The notes under the pieces were generated by a model. It saw only the letters and a list, made by a program, of their open reading frames with translations, made no database searches and was not told the DNA's origin. Of a DNA stretch of 64,000 nucleotides, positions 25,664 to 34,008 are shown in pieces. The translations under genes were made by a program, and so were the position numbers. The stretch spans positions 1 to 64,000 of the forward strand of contig JAFTIL010000017.1 of assembly GCA_017456905.1 (NCBI GenBank), written 5' to 3'. The stretch comes from Clostridia bacterium. Its GTDB lineage: Bacteria > Bacillota > Clostridia > Oscillospirales > CAG-272. Position 1 is the stretch's first letter; every line of letters begins with the position of its first letter.

Positions 25664-25677
25664 GGAGGGAATATAAC

Positions 25678-25953
25678 ATGAGTAGAAGTTTGAAAAAGCC
25701 TCCTTTTGTGGAAGCAAAACTGTACGCAAGAATTTGCGCCATGAACGAAAATCATGAAAAGAAGGTGCTCAAGACCTGGTCCAGAGCATCCACGATATTC
25801 CCGGAATTTGTCGGTCACACGATCGCCGTTCACGACGGTAGAAAGCACGTTCCGGTGTATATCACCGAAGAAATGGTCGGCCACAAGCTGGGCGAGTTTG
25901 CCCTGACCCGCACTTTCAAGGGTCACGCCGGCTCCAAGACTTCTAACAAGTAA
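25678..25953 (+). CDS. rpsS: 30S ribosomal protein S19
   Basis: 91 aa. Motifs [14 protein letters not shown] at the N-terminus and [16 protein letters not shown] near the C-terminus are diagnostic. S19 pairs with S13 in the 30S head and touches the A-site finger. The start follows AAGGAGGGAATATAAC. Confidence 0.98.
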   Translation: MSRSLKKPPFVEAKLYARICAMNENHEKKVLKTWSRASTIFPEFVGHTIAVHDGRKHVPVYITEEMVGHKLGEFALTRTFKGHAGSKTSNK

Positions 25954-25972
25954 TTAAGAGGAGGATATAAGA

Positions 25973-26308
25973 ATGCAAGCAGTAGCACATCTGAAGCATG
26001 CTCGGATCTCTCCTCGCAAGGTGCAGATCGTCCTCGACCTCATCAGAGGTAAGGATGCGGACATGGCCATGGCTATTCTGAAGAACACCCGCCGCGGTGC
26101 TTCCGAGTATCTCATCAAGCTCCTGAAGAGCGCCATCGCCAACGCCGAGAACAACAATCACATGGACGCCTCGAAGCTTTACGTTTCCGAGTGCTTCGTA
26201 ACCCCCGGCCCTACCATGAAGAGAATCATGCCCCGTGCAAAGGGAAGCGCAGACCGCATCCTGAAGAGAACGAGCCATGTGACCATCGTGGTTAAGGAAA
26301 GAGACTAA
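25973..26308 (+). CDS. rplV: 50S ribosomal protein L22
   Basis: 111 aa. It contains [20 protein letters not shown], and the tunnel hairpin ends [20 protein letters not shown]. The hairpin lines the exit tunnel and is a macrolide-resistance site in other bacteria. The ATG follows AGAGGAGGATATAAGA. Confidence 0.98.
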   Translation: MQAVAHLKHARISPRKVQIVLDLIRGKDADMAMAILKNTRRGASEYLIKLLKSAIANAENNNHMDASKLYVSECFVTPGPTMKRIMPRAKGSADRILKRTSHVTIVVKERD

Positions 26309-26325
26309 GAAAGGAGACCAGAACA

Positions 26326-27198
26326 ATGGGACAAAAGGTAAATCCCCACGGTTTGCGCGTGGGTGTCATTAAGAACTGGGATTCCAGATGGTTCGTGAAG
26401 GACGAAGTCTTCGGCGATACCCTGGTTTCCGACTACAACATCAGAAAGTATCTGAAGAAGGCTCTGCAGGACGCAGGCGGTCCTAAGATCGAGATCGAGC
26501 GTGACAGCCGTCGCGTTCGCGTATTCGTCCACTGCGCTAAGCCCGGTATGGTAATTGGCCGCGGCGGTGAGCAGATTGACAAGTACAAGAAGGAACTGGA
26601 AGCTATGGTTGGTATGCCTGTGGCCCTCAACGTGGTTGAGGTTCGCCAGCCCGACCTGAATGCTCAGCTCGTCGCCGAGAACATCGCCGGCCAGCTGGAG
26701 CGCCGCGCTTCCTTCCGTCGTGCCATGAAGATGGCCATTCGTAACACCATGAAGAGTGGTGCCAAGGGTATCAAGATCTCCTGCGGCGGCCGTCTGGGCG
26801 GCGCTGAGATCGCTCGTTCCGAGCACTACCACGAGGGTACCATTCCGCTGCAGACTCTGCGCGCTGACATCGACTACGGTTTCTGGGAGGCTAACACCAC
26901 CTACGGTAAGATCGGCGTGAAGGTCTGGATCTTCAAGGGCGAAATCCTCAACGAAGTGAACCGCCCCGAAGCCCGTGAGGCTGCTCGCCCCGACCGCCGT
27001 CAGGGTGACCGCCGTCAGGGTGATCGCCGTCAGGGTGACCGCCGTCAGGGTGGCGACCGCCGTCAGGGTGGTGACCGCCGTCAGGGTGGCGACCGCCGTT
27101 TCGGTGACCGCAAGCCCGGTGCACCTGCAGCCGCTCCTCGTCCTGTCGAGAGACTGCCCAGAACACCTAAGGCTCCCAAAGAAGGAGGCGAGAACTAA
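26326..27198 (+). CDS. rpsC: 30S ribosomal protein S3 with repeat-bearing C-terminus
   Basis: 290 aa; S3 is usually about 210-230. Residues 1-215 are standard: [20 protein letters not shown], the KH domain with [19 protein letters not shown], and the C-terminal domain with [11 protein letters not shown] and [10 protein letters not shown]. From residue 223 a tail of D-R-R-Q-G-(G) units follows, encoded by a tandem repeat (26992-27105), then an Ala/Pro/Lys-rich end. S3 lies at the mRNA entry channel, so an arginine-rich tail would sit beside incoming mRNA. Extended S3 tails occur in some Clostridia; the role is unknown. Confidence 0.97.
   Translation: MGQKVNPHGLRVGVIKNWDSRWFVKDEVFGDTLVSDYNIRKYLKKALQDAGGPKIEIERDSRRVRVFVHCAKPGMVIGRGGEQIDKYKKELEAMVGMPVALNVVEVRQPDLNAQLVAENIAGQLERRASFRRAMKMAIRNTMKSGAKGIKISCGGRLGGAEIARSEHYHEGTIPLQTLRADIDYGFWEANTTYGKIGVKVWIFKGEILNEVNRPEAREAARPDRRQGDRRQGDRRQGDRRQGGDRRQGGDRRQGGDRRFGDRKPGAPAAAPRPVERLPRTPKAPKEGGEN
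26992..27105 (+). repeat. Tandem repeat inside rpsC (15/18-base units)
   Basis: Seven units based on GACCGCCGTCAGGGT: three 15-base units, three extended to 18 bases by GGY, and a last degenerate unit GACCGCCGTTTCGGT. Every unit keeps the frame and codes DRRQG or DRRQGG. The units are almost identical at DNA level, so copy number may vary by slippage. Confidence 0.92.
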
Positions 27199-27200
27199 TT

Positions 27201-27614
27201 ATGTTGATGCCTAAGAGAGTTAAGTTCCGTCGCGTACAGCGCGGTAGAATGAAGGGTAAGGCCTCCAGAGGTACTACCCTCGCCTACGGTTCCTACGGTC
27301 TGGTGGCTACTGAGCCCGCATGGATCTCCAGCGTACAGATCGAGGCAGCCCGTATTGCAATGACCCGTTACATCAAGCGTGGCGGTAAAGTTTGGATCAA
27401 GATCTTCCCCGACAAGCCTATCACTGAGAAGCCTGCCGAGACTCGAATGGGTTCCGGTAAGGGTGCAGTTGAGTACTGGGTTGCCGTTGTGAAGCCCGGC
27501 CGCATCATGTTTGAGATGGAAGGTGTTGCAGAGGACGTGGCAAGAGAGGCTATGCGTCTCGCAAGCCACAAGCTCCCCGTCAAGACTAAGTTCATCACCA
27601 AAGAGGAGGCGTAA
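27201..27614 (+). CDS. rplP: 50S ribosomal protein L16
   Basis: 137 aa. It opens [20 protein letters not shown] and includes [12 protein letters not shown], both diagnostic. L16 organises the A-site tRNA elbow region in 50S. The start is 2 bases after the rpsC stop, with GAAGGAGGCGAG inside rpsC as ribosome binding site. Confidence 0.98.
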   Translation: MLMPKRVKFRRVQRGRMKGKASRGTTLAYGSYGLVATEPAWISSVQIEAARIAMTRYIKRGGKVWIKIFPDKPITEKPAETRMGSGKGAVEYWVAVVKPGRIMFEMEGVAEDVAREAMRLASHKLPVKTKFITKEEA

Positions 27615-27619
27615 GAGCA

Positions 27620-27808
27620 ATGAAGGCAGCAGAACTGAGAAATATGACTTCTGAAGAGCTGATGGCTAAGCTCCAGGAGCTGAAGAGCGAGCTTCGCAAC
27701 CTTCGCTTCCAGCATGCGATCAACCAGCTTGACAACCCTCATCAGATGACTGAGGTCAAGCACGACATCGCAAGAGTAATGACCGTTCTCAATGAGAAGA
27801 ACGCGTAA
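27620..27808 (+). CDS. rpmC: 50S ribosomal protein L29
   Basis: 62 aa, two-helix coiled hairpin: ELRNMTSEELMAKLQELKSE and RFQHAINQLDNPHQMTEVK. L29 stands beside L23 at the tunnel exit. Only 5 bases separate it from rplP; GAGGAGG in the rplP end supplies the ribosome binding site. Confidence 0.97.
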   Translation: MKAAELRNMTSEELMAKLQELKSELRNLRFQHAINQLDNPHQMTEVKHDIARVMTVLNEKNA

Positions 27809-27820
27809 GGAGGAACAGTC

Positions 27821-28081
27821 ATGACAGAAGCAAGAGCACTGAGAAAGACCCGTGTCGGTATGGTTGTCAGCGACAAGATGGATAAGACCATCGTCGTTGC
27901 TATCGAGGACAACGTAAAGCATCCCGTCTACGGCAAGATCATTAAGCGCACCCTGAAGGTCCACGCTCATGACGAAAACAATGAGTGCGGCGTGGGTGAC
28001 CGCGTTGAGATCATGGAAACCAGACCTCTGTCCAAGACCAAGAGATGGAGACTGGTCCAGATCATCGAAAAGGCTAAGTAA
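27821..28081 (+). CDS. rpsQ: 30S ribosomal protein S17
   Basis: 86 aa OB-fold. It has [20 protein letters not shown] and [20 protein letters not shown], diagnostic. A primary 16S-binding protein. The ATG follows AAGGAGGAACAGTC. It is followed by a structured spacer before rplN. Confidence 0.98.
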   Translation: MTEARALRKTRVGMVVSDKMDKTIVVAIEDNVKHPVYGKIIKRTLKVHAHDENNECGVGDRVEIMETRPLSKTKRWRLVQIIEKAK

Positions 28082-28180
28082 GTCCGCTATCGGCAACCCG
28101 AAGGCCACACGGGCATTTGTGGCCGGAATTCGAATAGTAGGTACGCCGTTGCGTATTGAAACAGTAGGAGGAAAAACAAC
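28082..28180 (+). promoter_or_regulatory. Structured 99-base spacer before rplN
   Basis: Perfect hairpin GGCCACA-cgggcatt-TGTGGCC (28103-28124) and a second TACGC-cgtt-GCGTA (28142-28155), then TAGGAGG. Most other junctions here are 2-20 bases, so this one probably has a regulatory or processing role. Confidence 0.5.
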
Positions 28181-28549
28181 ATGATTCAACAGGAATCTAT
28201 GATGAAGGTTGCCGACAACACCGGTGCTAAGGAGCTCCTTTGCATCCGCGTGCTGGGCGGCACCGGTCGCCGCTATGCTAACATCGGCGACGTAGTCGTG
28301 TGCGCAGTCAAGAAGGCTGCTCCCGGCGGCATGGTCAAGAAGGGCGATGTCGTAAAGGCAGTTATCGTTAGAAGCGTACACGGTGTTCACCGTGCTGACG
28401 GCTCTTATATCAAGTTCGACGAGAACGCAGCCGTCATCATCAAGGAAGATAAGACCCCCAGAGGCACCCGTATCTTTGGGCCTGTGGCAAGAGAGCTTCG
28501 TGAGAAGGATTATCTGAAGATCCTGTCTCTGGCTCCCGAAGTACTGTAA
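28181..28549 (+). CDS. rplN: 50S ribosomal protein L14
   Basis: 122 aa, exact family length. Opens [20 protein letters not shown] and carries [21 protein letters not shown]14 lies at the subunit interface and binds RsfS. ATG 28181 follows GTAGGAGGAAAAACAAC. Confidence 0.99.
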   Translation: MIQQESMMKVADNTGAKELLCIRVLGGTGRRYANIGDVVVCAVKKAAPGGMVKKGDVVKAVIVRSVHGVHRADGSYIKFDENAAVIIKEDKTPRGTRIFGPVARELREKDYLKILSLAPEVL

Positions 28550-28565
28550 TAGGAGGTATCGCGAA

Positions 28566-28913
28566 ATGGCTATGCATATTAAGAAGGGCGATATCGTCCA
28601 GGTTATCTCCGGCAGTTCCAAGTACAAGAAGTTGCCCGACGGTACTGAGAGAGGCGTTAAGAAGGGCGAAGTTATCGCCGTGTCTCCCGAAGAGAAGAAG
28701 GTCATCGTGAAGGACGCTAACGTCATTCACAAGCACGTTAAGCCTCGCCGTCAGGGCGAGACCGGTGGCATCGTAGACGCCGAGGGCGCTATGTATGCTT
28801 CCAAGGTTGCTCTTTATTGCCCCAAGTGCGATAAGGGCGTCCGCACCCACATCGAGGTTGTCGATGGCAAGAAGGTCCGTGTCTGCGCCAAGTGCGGCCA
28901 CAAGTTTGATTGA
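28566..28913 (+). CDS. rplX: 50S ribosomal protein L24 with zinc ribbon
   Basis: 115 aa. The KOW domain starts at MHIKKGDIVQVISGS. The C-terminus has two pairs, C85-P-K-C88 and C107-A-K-C110, a zinc-ribbon form. L24 starts 50S assembly and lies by the tunnel exit. ATG 28566 follows AGGAGGTATCGCGAA; ATG 28572 is a possible alternative. Confidence 0.98.
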   Translation: MAMHIKKGDIVQVISGSSKYKKLPDGTERGVKKGEVIAVSPEEKKVIVKDANVIHKHVKPRRQGETGGIVDAEGAMYASKVALYCPKCDKGVRTHIEVVDGKKVRVCAKCGHKFD

Positions 28914-28927
28914 GGAGGTAGATTGCA

Positions 28928-29470
28928 ATGGCAAGAATGAAAGAACTCTATACCAGCGAGATCGCTCCCTCTCTCATGACTAAGTTCGCTTACAAGAGCG
29001 TGATGCAGATCCCCAAGCTGGACAAAATCGTTATCAACGTCGGTTGCGGCGACGCTAAGGAAAATTCCAAGGTTATCGACTCCGTAATCGCTGATCTGAC
29101 CCTCATCACCGGTCAGAAGGCTGTCCCCACTTACGCTCGTAAGTCCGTGGCAAACTTCAAGCTCCGTGAGGGTATGAAGATCGGTGCCAAGGTCACCCTC
29201 CGCGGCGAGATCATGTATGAGTTTGTTGACAGACTCTTCAACTTCGCTCTGCCCCGCGTTCGTGACTTCAAGGGCATCAACCCCAACGCCTTCGACGGCC
29301 GTGGTAACTACTCCCTCGGCCTGAAGGAGCAGCTGATCTTCCCCGAAATCGAGTACGATAAGGTCGAGAAGATCCGCGGTATGGATATCTGCTTTGTGAC
29401 GACCGCCAACACCGACGAGGAAGCTCGCGAGCTTCTGAAGCTGATGGGCGCTCCCTTTGCAAAGGATTGA
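28928..29470 (+). CDS. rplE: 50S ribosomal protein L5
   Basis: 180 aa, exact length. Contains [20 protein letters not shown] and GVDA-like [20 protein letters not shown]. It binds 5S rRNA with L18 and contacts P-site tRNA. The ATG follows GAGGAGGTAGATTGCA. Confidence 0.98.
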   Translation: MARMKELYTSEIAPSLMTKFAYKSVMQIPKLDKIVINVGCGDAKENSKVIDSVIADLTLITGQKAVPTYARKSVANFKLREGMKIGAKVTLRGEIMYEFVDRLFNFALPRVRDFKGINPNAFDGRGNYSLGLKEQLIFPEIEYDKVEKIRGMDICFVTTANTDEEARELLKLMGAPFAKD

Positions 29471-29484
29471 GGAGGTATTGAAAG

Positions 29485-29670
29485 ATGGCAAAGAAGGCTA
29501 TGATCAACAAGCAGCAGGCAGAACCTAAGTTCTCTACCCGCCGCTACAACCGCTGCAAGATTTGCGGCCGTCCTCACGCATACCTCCGCAAGTACGGTAT
29601 CTGCCGTATCTGCTTCCGCGAGCTCGCATACAAGGGCGAGATCCCCGGCGTGAAGAAGTCCTCTTGGTAA
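29485..29670 (+). CDS. rpsN: 30S ribosomal protein S14, zinc type
   Basis: 61 aa, the short zinc-binding form (type Z). Zinc ligands are C24-K-I-C27 and C40-R-I-C43 around [12 protein letters not shown]; the protein ends [11 protein letters not shown]14 is a late-binding 30S head protein. A zinc-free paralogue elsewhere cannot be judged from this window. The ATG follows GAGGAGGTATTGAAAG. Confidence 0.98.
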   Translation: MAKKAMINKQQAEPKFSTRRYNRCKICGRPHAYLRKYGICRICFRELAYKGEIPGVKKSSW

Positions 29671-29916
29671 TTCAGACTTAAATAGAATTACCCCCACACC
29701 TGTCCGATGGCGAAATGCGTCGGACGGGACCCCCACCTATCGGTAGGAAGTCGAGCCGGATATGGCAGGCTCGAGGACAAAAGGATGTCCAAGATGATCT
29801 GTCGGTGTCTGCGCTGTGCGCGGATCGCCCGGTCACACTTAACCCCCGATATGCCGCCGCCCGAAGTTAAGGGTGGCAGCAAGATAATGATAAACTTGCA
29901 TCAGGAGGAAAATAAA
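29671..29916 (+). promoter_or_regulatory. Structured 246-base spacer before rpsH
   Basis: The longest spacer within the cluster. Successive hairpins: GTCCGA...TCGGAC (29702-29724), CCTA-tcgg-TAGG (29736-29747), GAGCC...GGCTC (29752-29771) and GGACA...TGTCC (29773-29789). Near the 3' end CTTAAC (29838-29843) can pair with GTTAAG (29866-29871), while GCCGCC (29853-29858) can pair with GGTGGC (29872-29877); the two stems cross and would compete. An upstream in-frame extension of rpsH through it is not credible. Confidence 0.6.
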
Positions 29917-30315
29917 ATGCAAATGTCAGACGTTATTGCCGATATGCTCACAAGAATCAGAAATGCTAACACTGCAAAGCATGCTACTGTAGACATTCCG
30001 GCATCCAACATGAAGAAGTCCATCGCTGAGATCCTCGTTGAGGAAGGCTACATCAAGAGCTACACCGTGGTTGACGACGGTAAGCAGGGTATCATCCGTG
30101 TTACTCTGAAGTACCTGCCCGGTAAGCAGAAGGTCATCCGTGGGATCAAGCGTATTTCCAAGCCCGGTCTGCGTATCTACGCAAGCTGCGAGGATATGCC
30201 CAAGGTTATGAACGGTCTCGGTATCGCGATCGTTTCCACCTCTAAGGGCGTCATGACCGATAAGAAGGCTCGCTCCCTCAACGTTGGCGGCGAAGTCCTT
30301 GCTTTCGTCTGGTAA
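29917..30315 (+). CDS. rpsH: 30S ribosomal protein S8
   Basis: 132 aa, exact length. Opens [20 protein letters not shown] and carries [19 protein letters not shown]8 binds the central domain of 16S rRNA and in E. coli represses the spc operon. ATG 29917 follows CAGGAGGAAAATAAA and is much better than ATG 29707. It is preceded by a structured spacer that may be its own control element. Confidence 0.98.
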   Translation: MQMSDVIADMLTRIRNANTAKHATVDIPASNMKKSIAEILVEEGYIKSYTVVDDGKQGIIRVTLKYLPGKQKVIRGIKRISKPGLRIYASCEDMPKVMNGLGIAIVSTSKGVMTDKKARSLNVGGEVLAFVW

Positions 30316-30336
30316 TGAAACGGGAGGTACAAAGAT

Positions 30337-30960
30337 ATGTCAAGAATTGGTAGAATGCCCGTGGTCATCCCCGCAGGCGTAAGCATCACTATCGCTGACG
30401 GTAACGTGGTTACCGTTAAGGGCCCTCTCGGCACCCTCGTTAAGCAGTTCTCCGAAAGAATGACCATCACCGTCGAGGGCAACCAGGCTCTGGTTACCCG
30501 TCCCACTGATGAAAAGGAAGACCGTAGCGTTCACGGCCTGACCCGTGCCCTTCTGCAGGACATGGTTACCGGTGTTTCCGAAGGCTACAAGAAGGTCCTC
30601 ATGATCGTGGGTGTCGGTTACAAGGCTGCAAAGCAGGGCAAGAACCTGCTCCTGTACCTCGGTCACTCTCTCATGCCTAAGACCGGCATGCCCCAGGATA
30701 AGTTCATCATCCCCGAGACTGACACCGTTAAGCTGGAGGTTCCCTCTGAGGATGAGATCAAGAAGCAGGGTATCGACAAGATGACCACCGAGAAGGTGAG
30801 CTCCACCATGATCATCGTGGTCAAGGGTATCGACAAGCAGGAAGTCGGCCAGATGGCAGCTGTGATCCGCAGCAAGAGACCTCCCGAGCCCTACCATGCT
30901 AAGGGCGTTCGTTATATCGACGAAACTGTCCGCCGCAAGGCCGGTAAGACCGGTAAATAA
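30337..30960 (+). CDS. rplF: 50S ribosomal protein L6 with central insertion
   Basis: 207 aa; L6 is usually about 178-180. The ends are normal: SRIGRMPVVIPAGVSI, then VKGPLGTL at the start, and VVKGIDKQEVGQMAAVIRS plus RPPEPYHAKGVRYIDE at the end. Between LGHS at about 108-111 and IIVVKGIDKQ at 159 the second domain is about 27 residues longer than usual, rich in Lys, Glu and Met. L6 sits by the sarcin-ricin loop and factor-binding site. The insertion keeps the frame and the gene's codon bias. The ATG follows GGGAGGTACAAAGAT. Confidence 0.97.
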   Translation: MSRIGRMPVVIPAGVSITIADGNVVTVKGPLGTLVKQFSERMTITVEGNQALVTRPTDEKEDRSVHGLTRALLQDMVTGVSEGYKKVLMIVGVGYKAAKQGKNLLLYLGHSLMPKTGMPQDKFIIPETDTVKLEVPSEDEIKKQGIDKMTTEKVSSTMIIVVKGIDKQEVGQMAAVIRSKRPPEPYHAKGVRYIDETVRRKAGKTGK

Positions 30961-30979
30961 TTGAAAGGAGTGGATCAAC

Positions 30980-31339
30980 ATGGTAACGAAAAAGGATAAG
31001 AACCAAGCCCGTCTGAAGAGACATGTTCGCATCAGAAGCAAGATCTCCGGTACTGCCGAGCGTCCCCGCCTGGCCGTCTACCGTTCCAACGCTAACATCA
31101 GCGCTCAGATCATTGACGATGTGAAGGGTGTTACTCTGGTTGCCGCTTCTACTTACGGCGCCGGTTTTGAGGGTGTTGGCAGCAACAAGGCTGCCGCAAG
31201 AGCGGTCGGTAAAATGATCGCTGAAAAGGCTATCGCACAGGGAATCACCGAAGTCGTTTTCGACAGAGGCGGCTACCTTTACCACGGACGTGTATCGGAA
31301 TTGGCTGAAGGCGCTCGCGAGGGCGGCCTGAAGTTCTAA
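30980..31339 (+). CDS. rplR: 50S ribosomal protein L18
   Basis: 119 aa. Contains [20 protein letters not shown] and the C-terminal [20 protein letters not shown]. It binds 5S rRNA with L5. ATG 30980 follows GAAAGGAGTGGATCAAC. The stop codon lies within a hairpin TAATCCC-tca-GGGATTA. Confidence 0.98.
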   Translation: MVTKKDKNQARLKRHVRIRSKISGTAERPRLAVYRSNANISAQIIDDVKGVTLVAASTYGAGFEGVGSNKAAARAVGKMIAEKAIAQGITEVVFDRGGYLYHGRVSELAEGAREGGLKF

Positions 31340-31410
31340 TCCCTCAGGGATTAGTCCGGTTTGTACACTGTTCAAACAATGTTTGAGCATTCAATTAGGA
31401 GGAAACAAAA
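31340..31410 (+). promoter_or_regulatory. Hairpin spacer before rpsE
   Basis: TAATCCC-tca-GGGATTA (31337-31353) overlaps the rplR stop. A second hairpin TCAAAC-aat-GTTTGA spans 31372-31386. Then AGGAGG. Neither is followed by a T tract, so they are not classical terminators. Confidence 0.45.
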
Positions 31411-31914
31411 ATGGCTAACAAGTTTAATCCGGGAGAGCTGAAGCTGAAAGAAACGCTCGTCTCCCTGAACCGTGTTTCCAAGACCGTTAAGGGTGGTCGT
31501 ATCGCTCGCTTCGCCGCACTCATGGTAGTCGGTGATGAGCAGGGTCACGTTGGCGTTGGTCTTGGCAAGGCAGCAGAGGTTCCCGAGGCTATCCGCAAGG
31601 GTATCGAAGATGCCAAGAAGAATATGATCGAGGTTTCCCTGAAGGGAACCACCATCCCCCACGAGGTCACCGGTGTGTTTGGCGCAGGTAAGGTCCTGCT
31701 CAAGCCCGCAGCTCTTGGTACCGGTATTATCGCCGGTGGCAAGGTCCGTGCCGTTCTGGAGTGCGCCGGTATCTCCAACATTCGTGCAAAGTGCCTGCGT
31801 TCTGACAATCCCACCAACGTAGTTAAGGCTACCATGGCAGGTTTGGCAGAGCTGCGCACCGCAGAGGAAGTCGCTAAGATCCGCGACATCCCTGTGGAGC
31901 AGGTCAAGGCTTAA
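31411..31914 (+). CDS. rpsE: 30S ribosomal protein S5
   Basis: 167 aa. The dsRNA-binding N-domain has [20 protein letters not shown]; the C-domain has [21 protein letters not shown]5 affects decoding accuracy and mRNA unwinding. The ATG follows TAGGAGGAAACAAAA. Confidence 0.98.
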   Translation: MANKFNPGELKLKETLVSLNRVSKTVKGGRIARFAALMVVGDEQGHVGVGLGKAAEVPEAIRKGIEDAKKNMIEVSLKGTTIPHEVTGVFGAGKVLLKPAALGTGIIAGGKVRAVLECAGISNIRAKCLRSDNPTNVVKATMAGLAELRTAEEVAKIRDIPVEQVKA

Positions 31915-31927
31915 GGAGGCGACGGAA

Positions 31928-32107
31928 ATGAAAAAGGTAACACTTAAGAAGAGTCTGATCGCTGCAAAGCCCAATCAGAAGGCAACTGCTCAGTCCCTGG
32001 GTCTCCGTAAGATCGGCGACAGCATCGTTCACGCTGACGACGCAGTGCTCGCCGGTAAGGTTAAGGTTCTCGCTCACCTGGTTACGGTCGAGACCGTCAA
32101 CGACTAA
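31928..32107 (+). CDS. rpmD: 50S ribosomal protein L30
   Basis: 59 aa, exact bacterial length. It reads MKKVTLKKSLIAAKPNQKAT at the start, with GLRKIGDSIVHADDAVLAGK in the middle and VKVLAHLVTVE at the end. It lies between rpsE and rplO as expected. The ATG follows AAGGAGGCGACGGAA. Confidence 0.97.
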   Translation: MKKVTLKKSLIAAKPNQKATAQSLGLRKIGDSIVHADDAVLAGKVKVLAHLVTVETVND

Positions 32108-32122
32108 AAGGAGGGTACGAGA

Positions 32123-32566
32123 ATGAAACTGAATGAATTGAGACCCGCTGAGGGTTCCAGAAAAGACTCCTACCGTAAGGGTAGAGGCCCCGGCTCCGGT
32201 AACGGTAAGACCGCCGGTAAGGGCCACAAGGGTCAGAATGCCCGTTCCGGCGGCGGTGTCCGTCCCGGCTTCGAGGGCGGCCAGCTCCCCTTGTACAGAA
32301 AGCTTCCCAAGAGAGGCTTCCACAACAAATTCGCTACTATCTATGCAATCGTCAATGTTGGTCAGCTTGAGCACAAGTATAACGACGGTGACGTTGTCAC
32401 CATCGAAAATCTGTGCGAGAAGAAGCTCGTTCGCAAGCTCTGCGACGGCGTTAAGATTCTCGGCAATGGCGAGCTCACCAAGAAGTTGACTGTTCAGGCT
32501 ACCGTTTTCTCGGCAGCTGCTAAGGAGAAGATTACAGCAGTAGGTGGACAGGCAGAGGAGGTATAA
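32123..32566 (+). CDS. rplO: 50S ribosomal protein L15
   Basis: 147 aa. Opens [20 protein letters not shown] with the Gly/Lys-rich rRNA-binding arm [20 protein letters not shown]15 is a late 50S assembly protein. The stop lies 2 bases before the secY start, so the two are translationally linked. Confidence 0.98.
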   Translation: MKLNELRPAEGSRKDSYRKGRGPGSGNGKTAGKGHKGQNARSGGGVRPGFEGGQLPLYRKLPKRGFHNKFATIYAIVNVGQLEHKYNDGDVVTIENLCEKKLVRKLCDGVKILGNGELTKKLTVQATVFSAAAKEKITAVGGQAEEV

Positions 32567-32568
32567 GA

Positions 32569-33924
32569 ATGTTTCAGACGTTAAAGAACGCGTGGAAAAT
32601 TCCCGAGCTTAAGAGCAAGCTCCTCTTTACCCTGTTTATCATCGTGCTGTACCGTATCGGTGCCAACATTCCCATGCCTTGGGTCACTCCCGAGGTGCTT
32701 GAACAGCAGTTCAATATGAACGGCGGCAACGCTTTCACCTGGCTGAACCTTCTGTCCGGTGGTGCTCTGTCCCGTGGTACTCTGTTCGCTCTGTCCGTCT
32801 CGCCTTACATCACTGCATCCATCGTTGTTCAGCTCTTGACCATCGCGTTCAAGACCCTGGCCGAGTGGCAGAAAGATGGCGAGCGCGGCCGCAAGAAGCT
32901 CTCCACTCTGACCCGCAGTATCACCGTGGCTCTGGCACTGGTCACCAGTATTGGTTACTCCATGTTCCTCAGCACCTACGGTATGCTGACTTACACCAGC
33001 GCCGACGGTTTCTCCTTCTGGCTCCAGATGATCACCCTGGTGGTCTGCTTCTGCGCAGGCGCATCCCTGATCATGTGGCTGGCTGAGAGAATCAATGAGT
33101 ATGGTATCGGTAACGGTATCTCCATCATCCTGTTCGCTAACATCATCACTCGTCTGCCCGCTATGTGCGGCAGCCTCTACAGCCGTTGCTTCGTCAGCCG
33201 TTGGGACGTGTTCGCCAAGGTTGAGAACTGGCAGGTTCCCCAGTACATCATTGGTGCTGTACTGTGCCTCCTGTTCGTTGCAGTTCTGCTGCTCTTCACC
33301 GTCCTGGTGGTCTGGTTCTCCAACTCCGAGCGCCGCATTCCCGTGCAGTACGCTAAGCGCGTTGTCGGCCGTAAGATGTATGGCGGTCAGTCCTCTAACC
33401 TGCCCCTGAAGCTGGATATGACCGGCGTTATGCCCATCATCTTCTCCAGCTCCATCGTCAGCATTCTGCCCACCGTTGCGGGCTTCATTCCCAATACGGC
33501 CTTCGGTAAGTTTGTTAACAACTATCTGGGCATGAACAGCTTCCCCTATCTTGCAATCTATCTGATCCTTGTGGTTGCATTCGCTTACTTCTACGTCATG
33601 ATTTCCTTCAACCCTGTAGAAGTGGCTAACAACCTGCAGAGCAACGGCGGTGCCGTTCCCGGCATCCGTCCCGGCAGACCTACCGTTGAGTATATCACTA
33701 AGATCCTCAATAGAATCACCCTGCTGGGCGCGCTCTTCCTCTGCGTGCTGTCCGGTGTACCCATGATCATCAATGCGGTCTGGTATGCCATCGACGGTGT
33801 CGGCCTTGCCGACCTGGCCTTCTCCGGCTCCTCCCTCCTCATCGTGGTTGGTGTCGCTCTGGAGACCTACCGTCAGCTTGAGGCTCAGATGACCCTGCGT
33901 AACTACAAGGGCTTCCTTGATTGA
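32569..33924 (+). CDS. secY: Preprotein translocase subunit SecY
   Basis: 451 aa with ten membrane helices. The plug and first loop show LLFTLFIIVLYRIGANIPMP; the cytosolic loops have SNSERRIPVQYAKRVVGRKM and PGIRPGRPTVEYITKILNRI, both diagnostic. It forms the SecYEG channel. It is placed after rplO as usual. GAGGAGG at the rplO end is the ribosome binding site. Confidence 0.98.
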   Translation: MFQTLKNAWKIPELKSKLLFTLFIIVLYRIGANIPMPWVTPEVLEQQFNMNGGNAFTWLNLLSGGALSRGTLFALSVSPYITASIVVQLLTIAFKTLAEWQKDGERGRKKLSTLTRSITVALALVTSIGYSMFLSTYGMLTYTSADGFSFWLQMITLVVCFCAGASLIMWLAERINEYGIGNGISIILFANIITRLPAMCGSLYSRCFVSRWDVFAKVENWQVPQYIIGAVLCLLFVAVLLLFTVLVVWFSNSERRIPVQYAKRVVGRKMYGGQSSNLPLKLDMTGVMPIIFSSSIVSILPTVAGFIPNTAFGKFVNNYLGMNSFPYLAIYLILVVAFAYFYVMISFNPVEVANNLQSNGGAVPGIRPGRPTVEYITKILNRITLLGALFLCVLSGVPMIINAVWYAIDGVGLADLAFSGSSLLIVVGVALETYRQLEAQMTLRNYKGFLD

Positions 33925-34008
33925 TGCGCGGACGCAAGATTTCTATGAAAAAACCTTATATGAAGCAACTCAATCCCCTTTTCCATTGATCAGAGGAGGA
34001 ATAACGAC

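Noticed and set aside
24365-25729. 454-codon minus-strand open frame opposite rplD-rplW-rplB
   Set aside because: It lies antisense to three certain ribosomal genes and results from their codon bias; no family, no ribosome binding site.
26992-27105. CRISPR-like array
   Set aside because: The repeats are 15/18-base, contiguous and coding inside rpsC; there are no spacers or cas genes in the window.
29838-29877. True H-type pseudoknot before rpsH
   Set aside because: The two crossing stems have no linker between the 3' arms, which is sterically hard; competing hairpins are the simpler reading.
33925-34008. 14-codon open frame between secY and adk as a leader peptide
   Set aside because: No ribosome binding site or conserved feature; adk has its own strong site.
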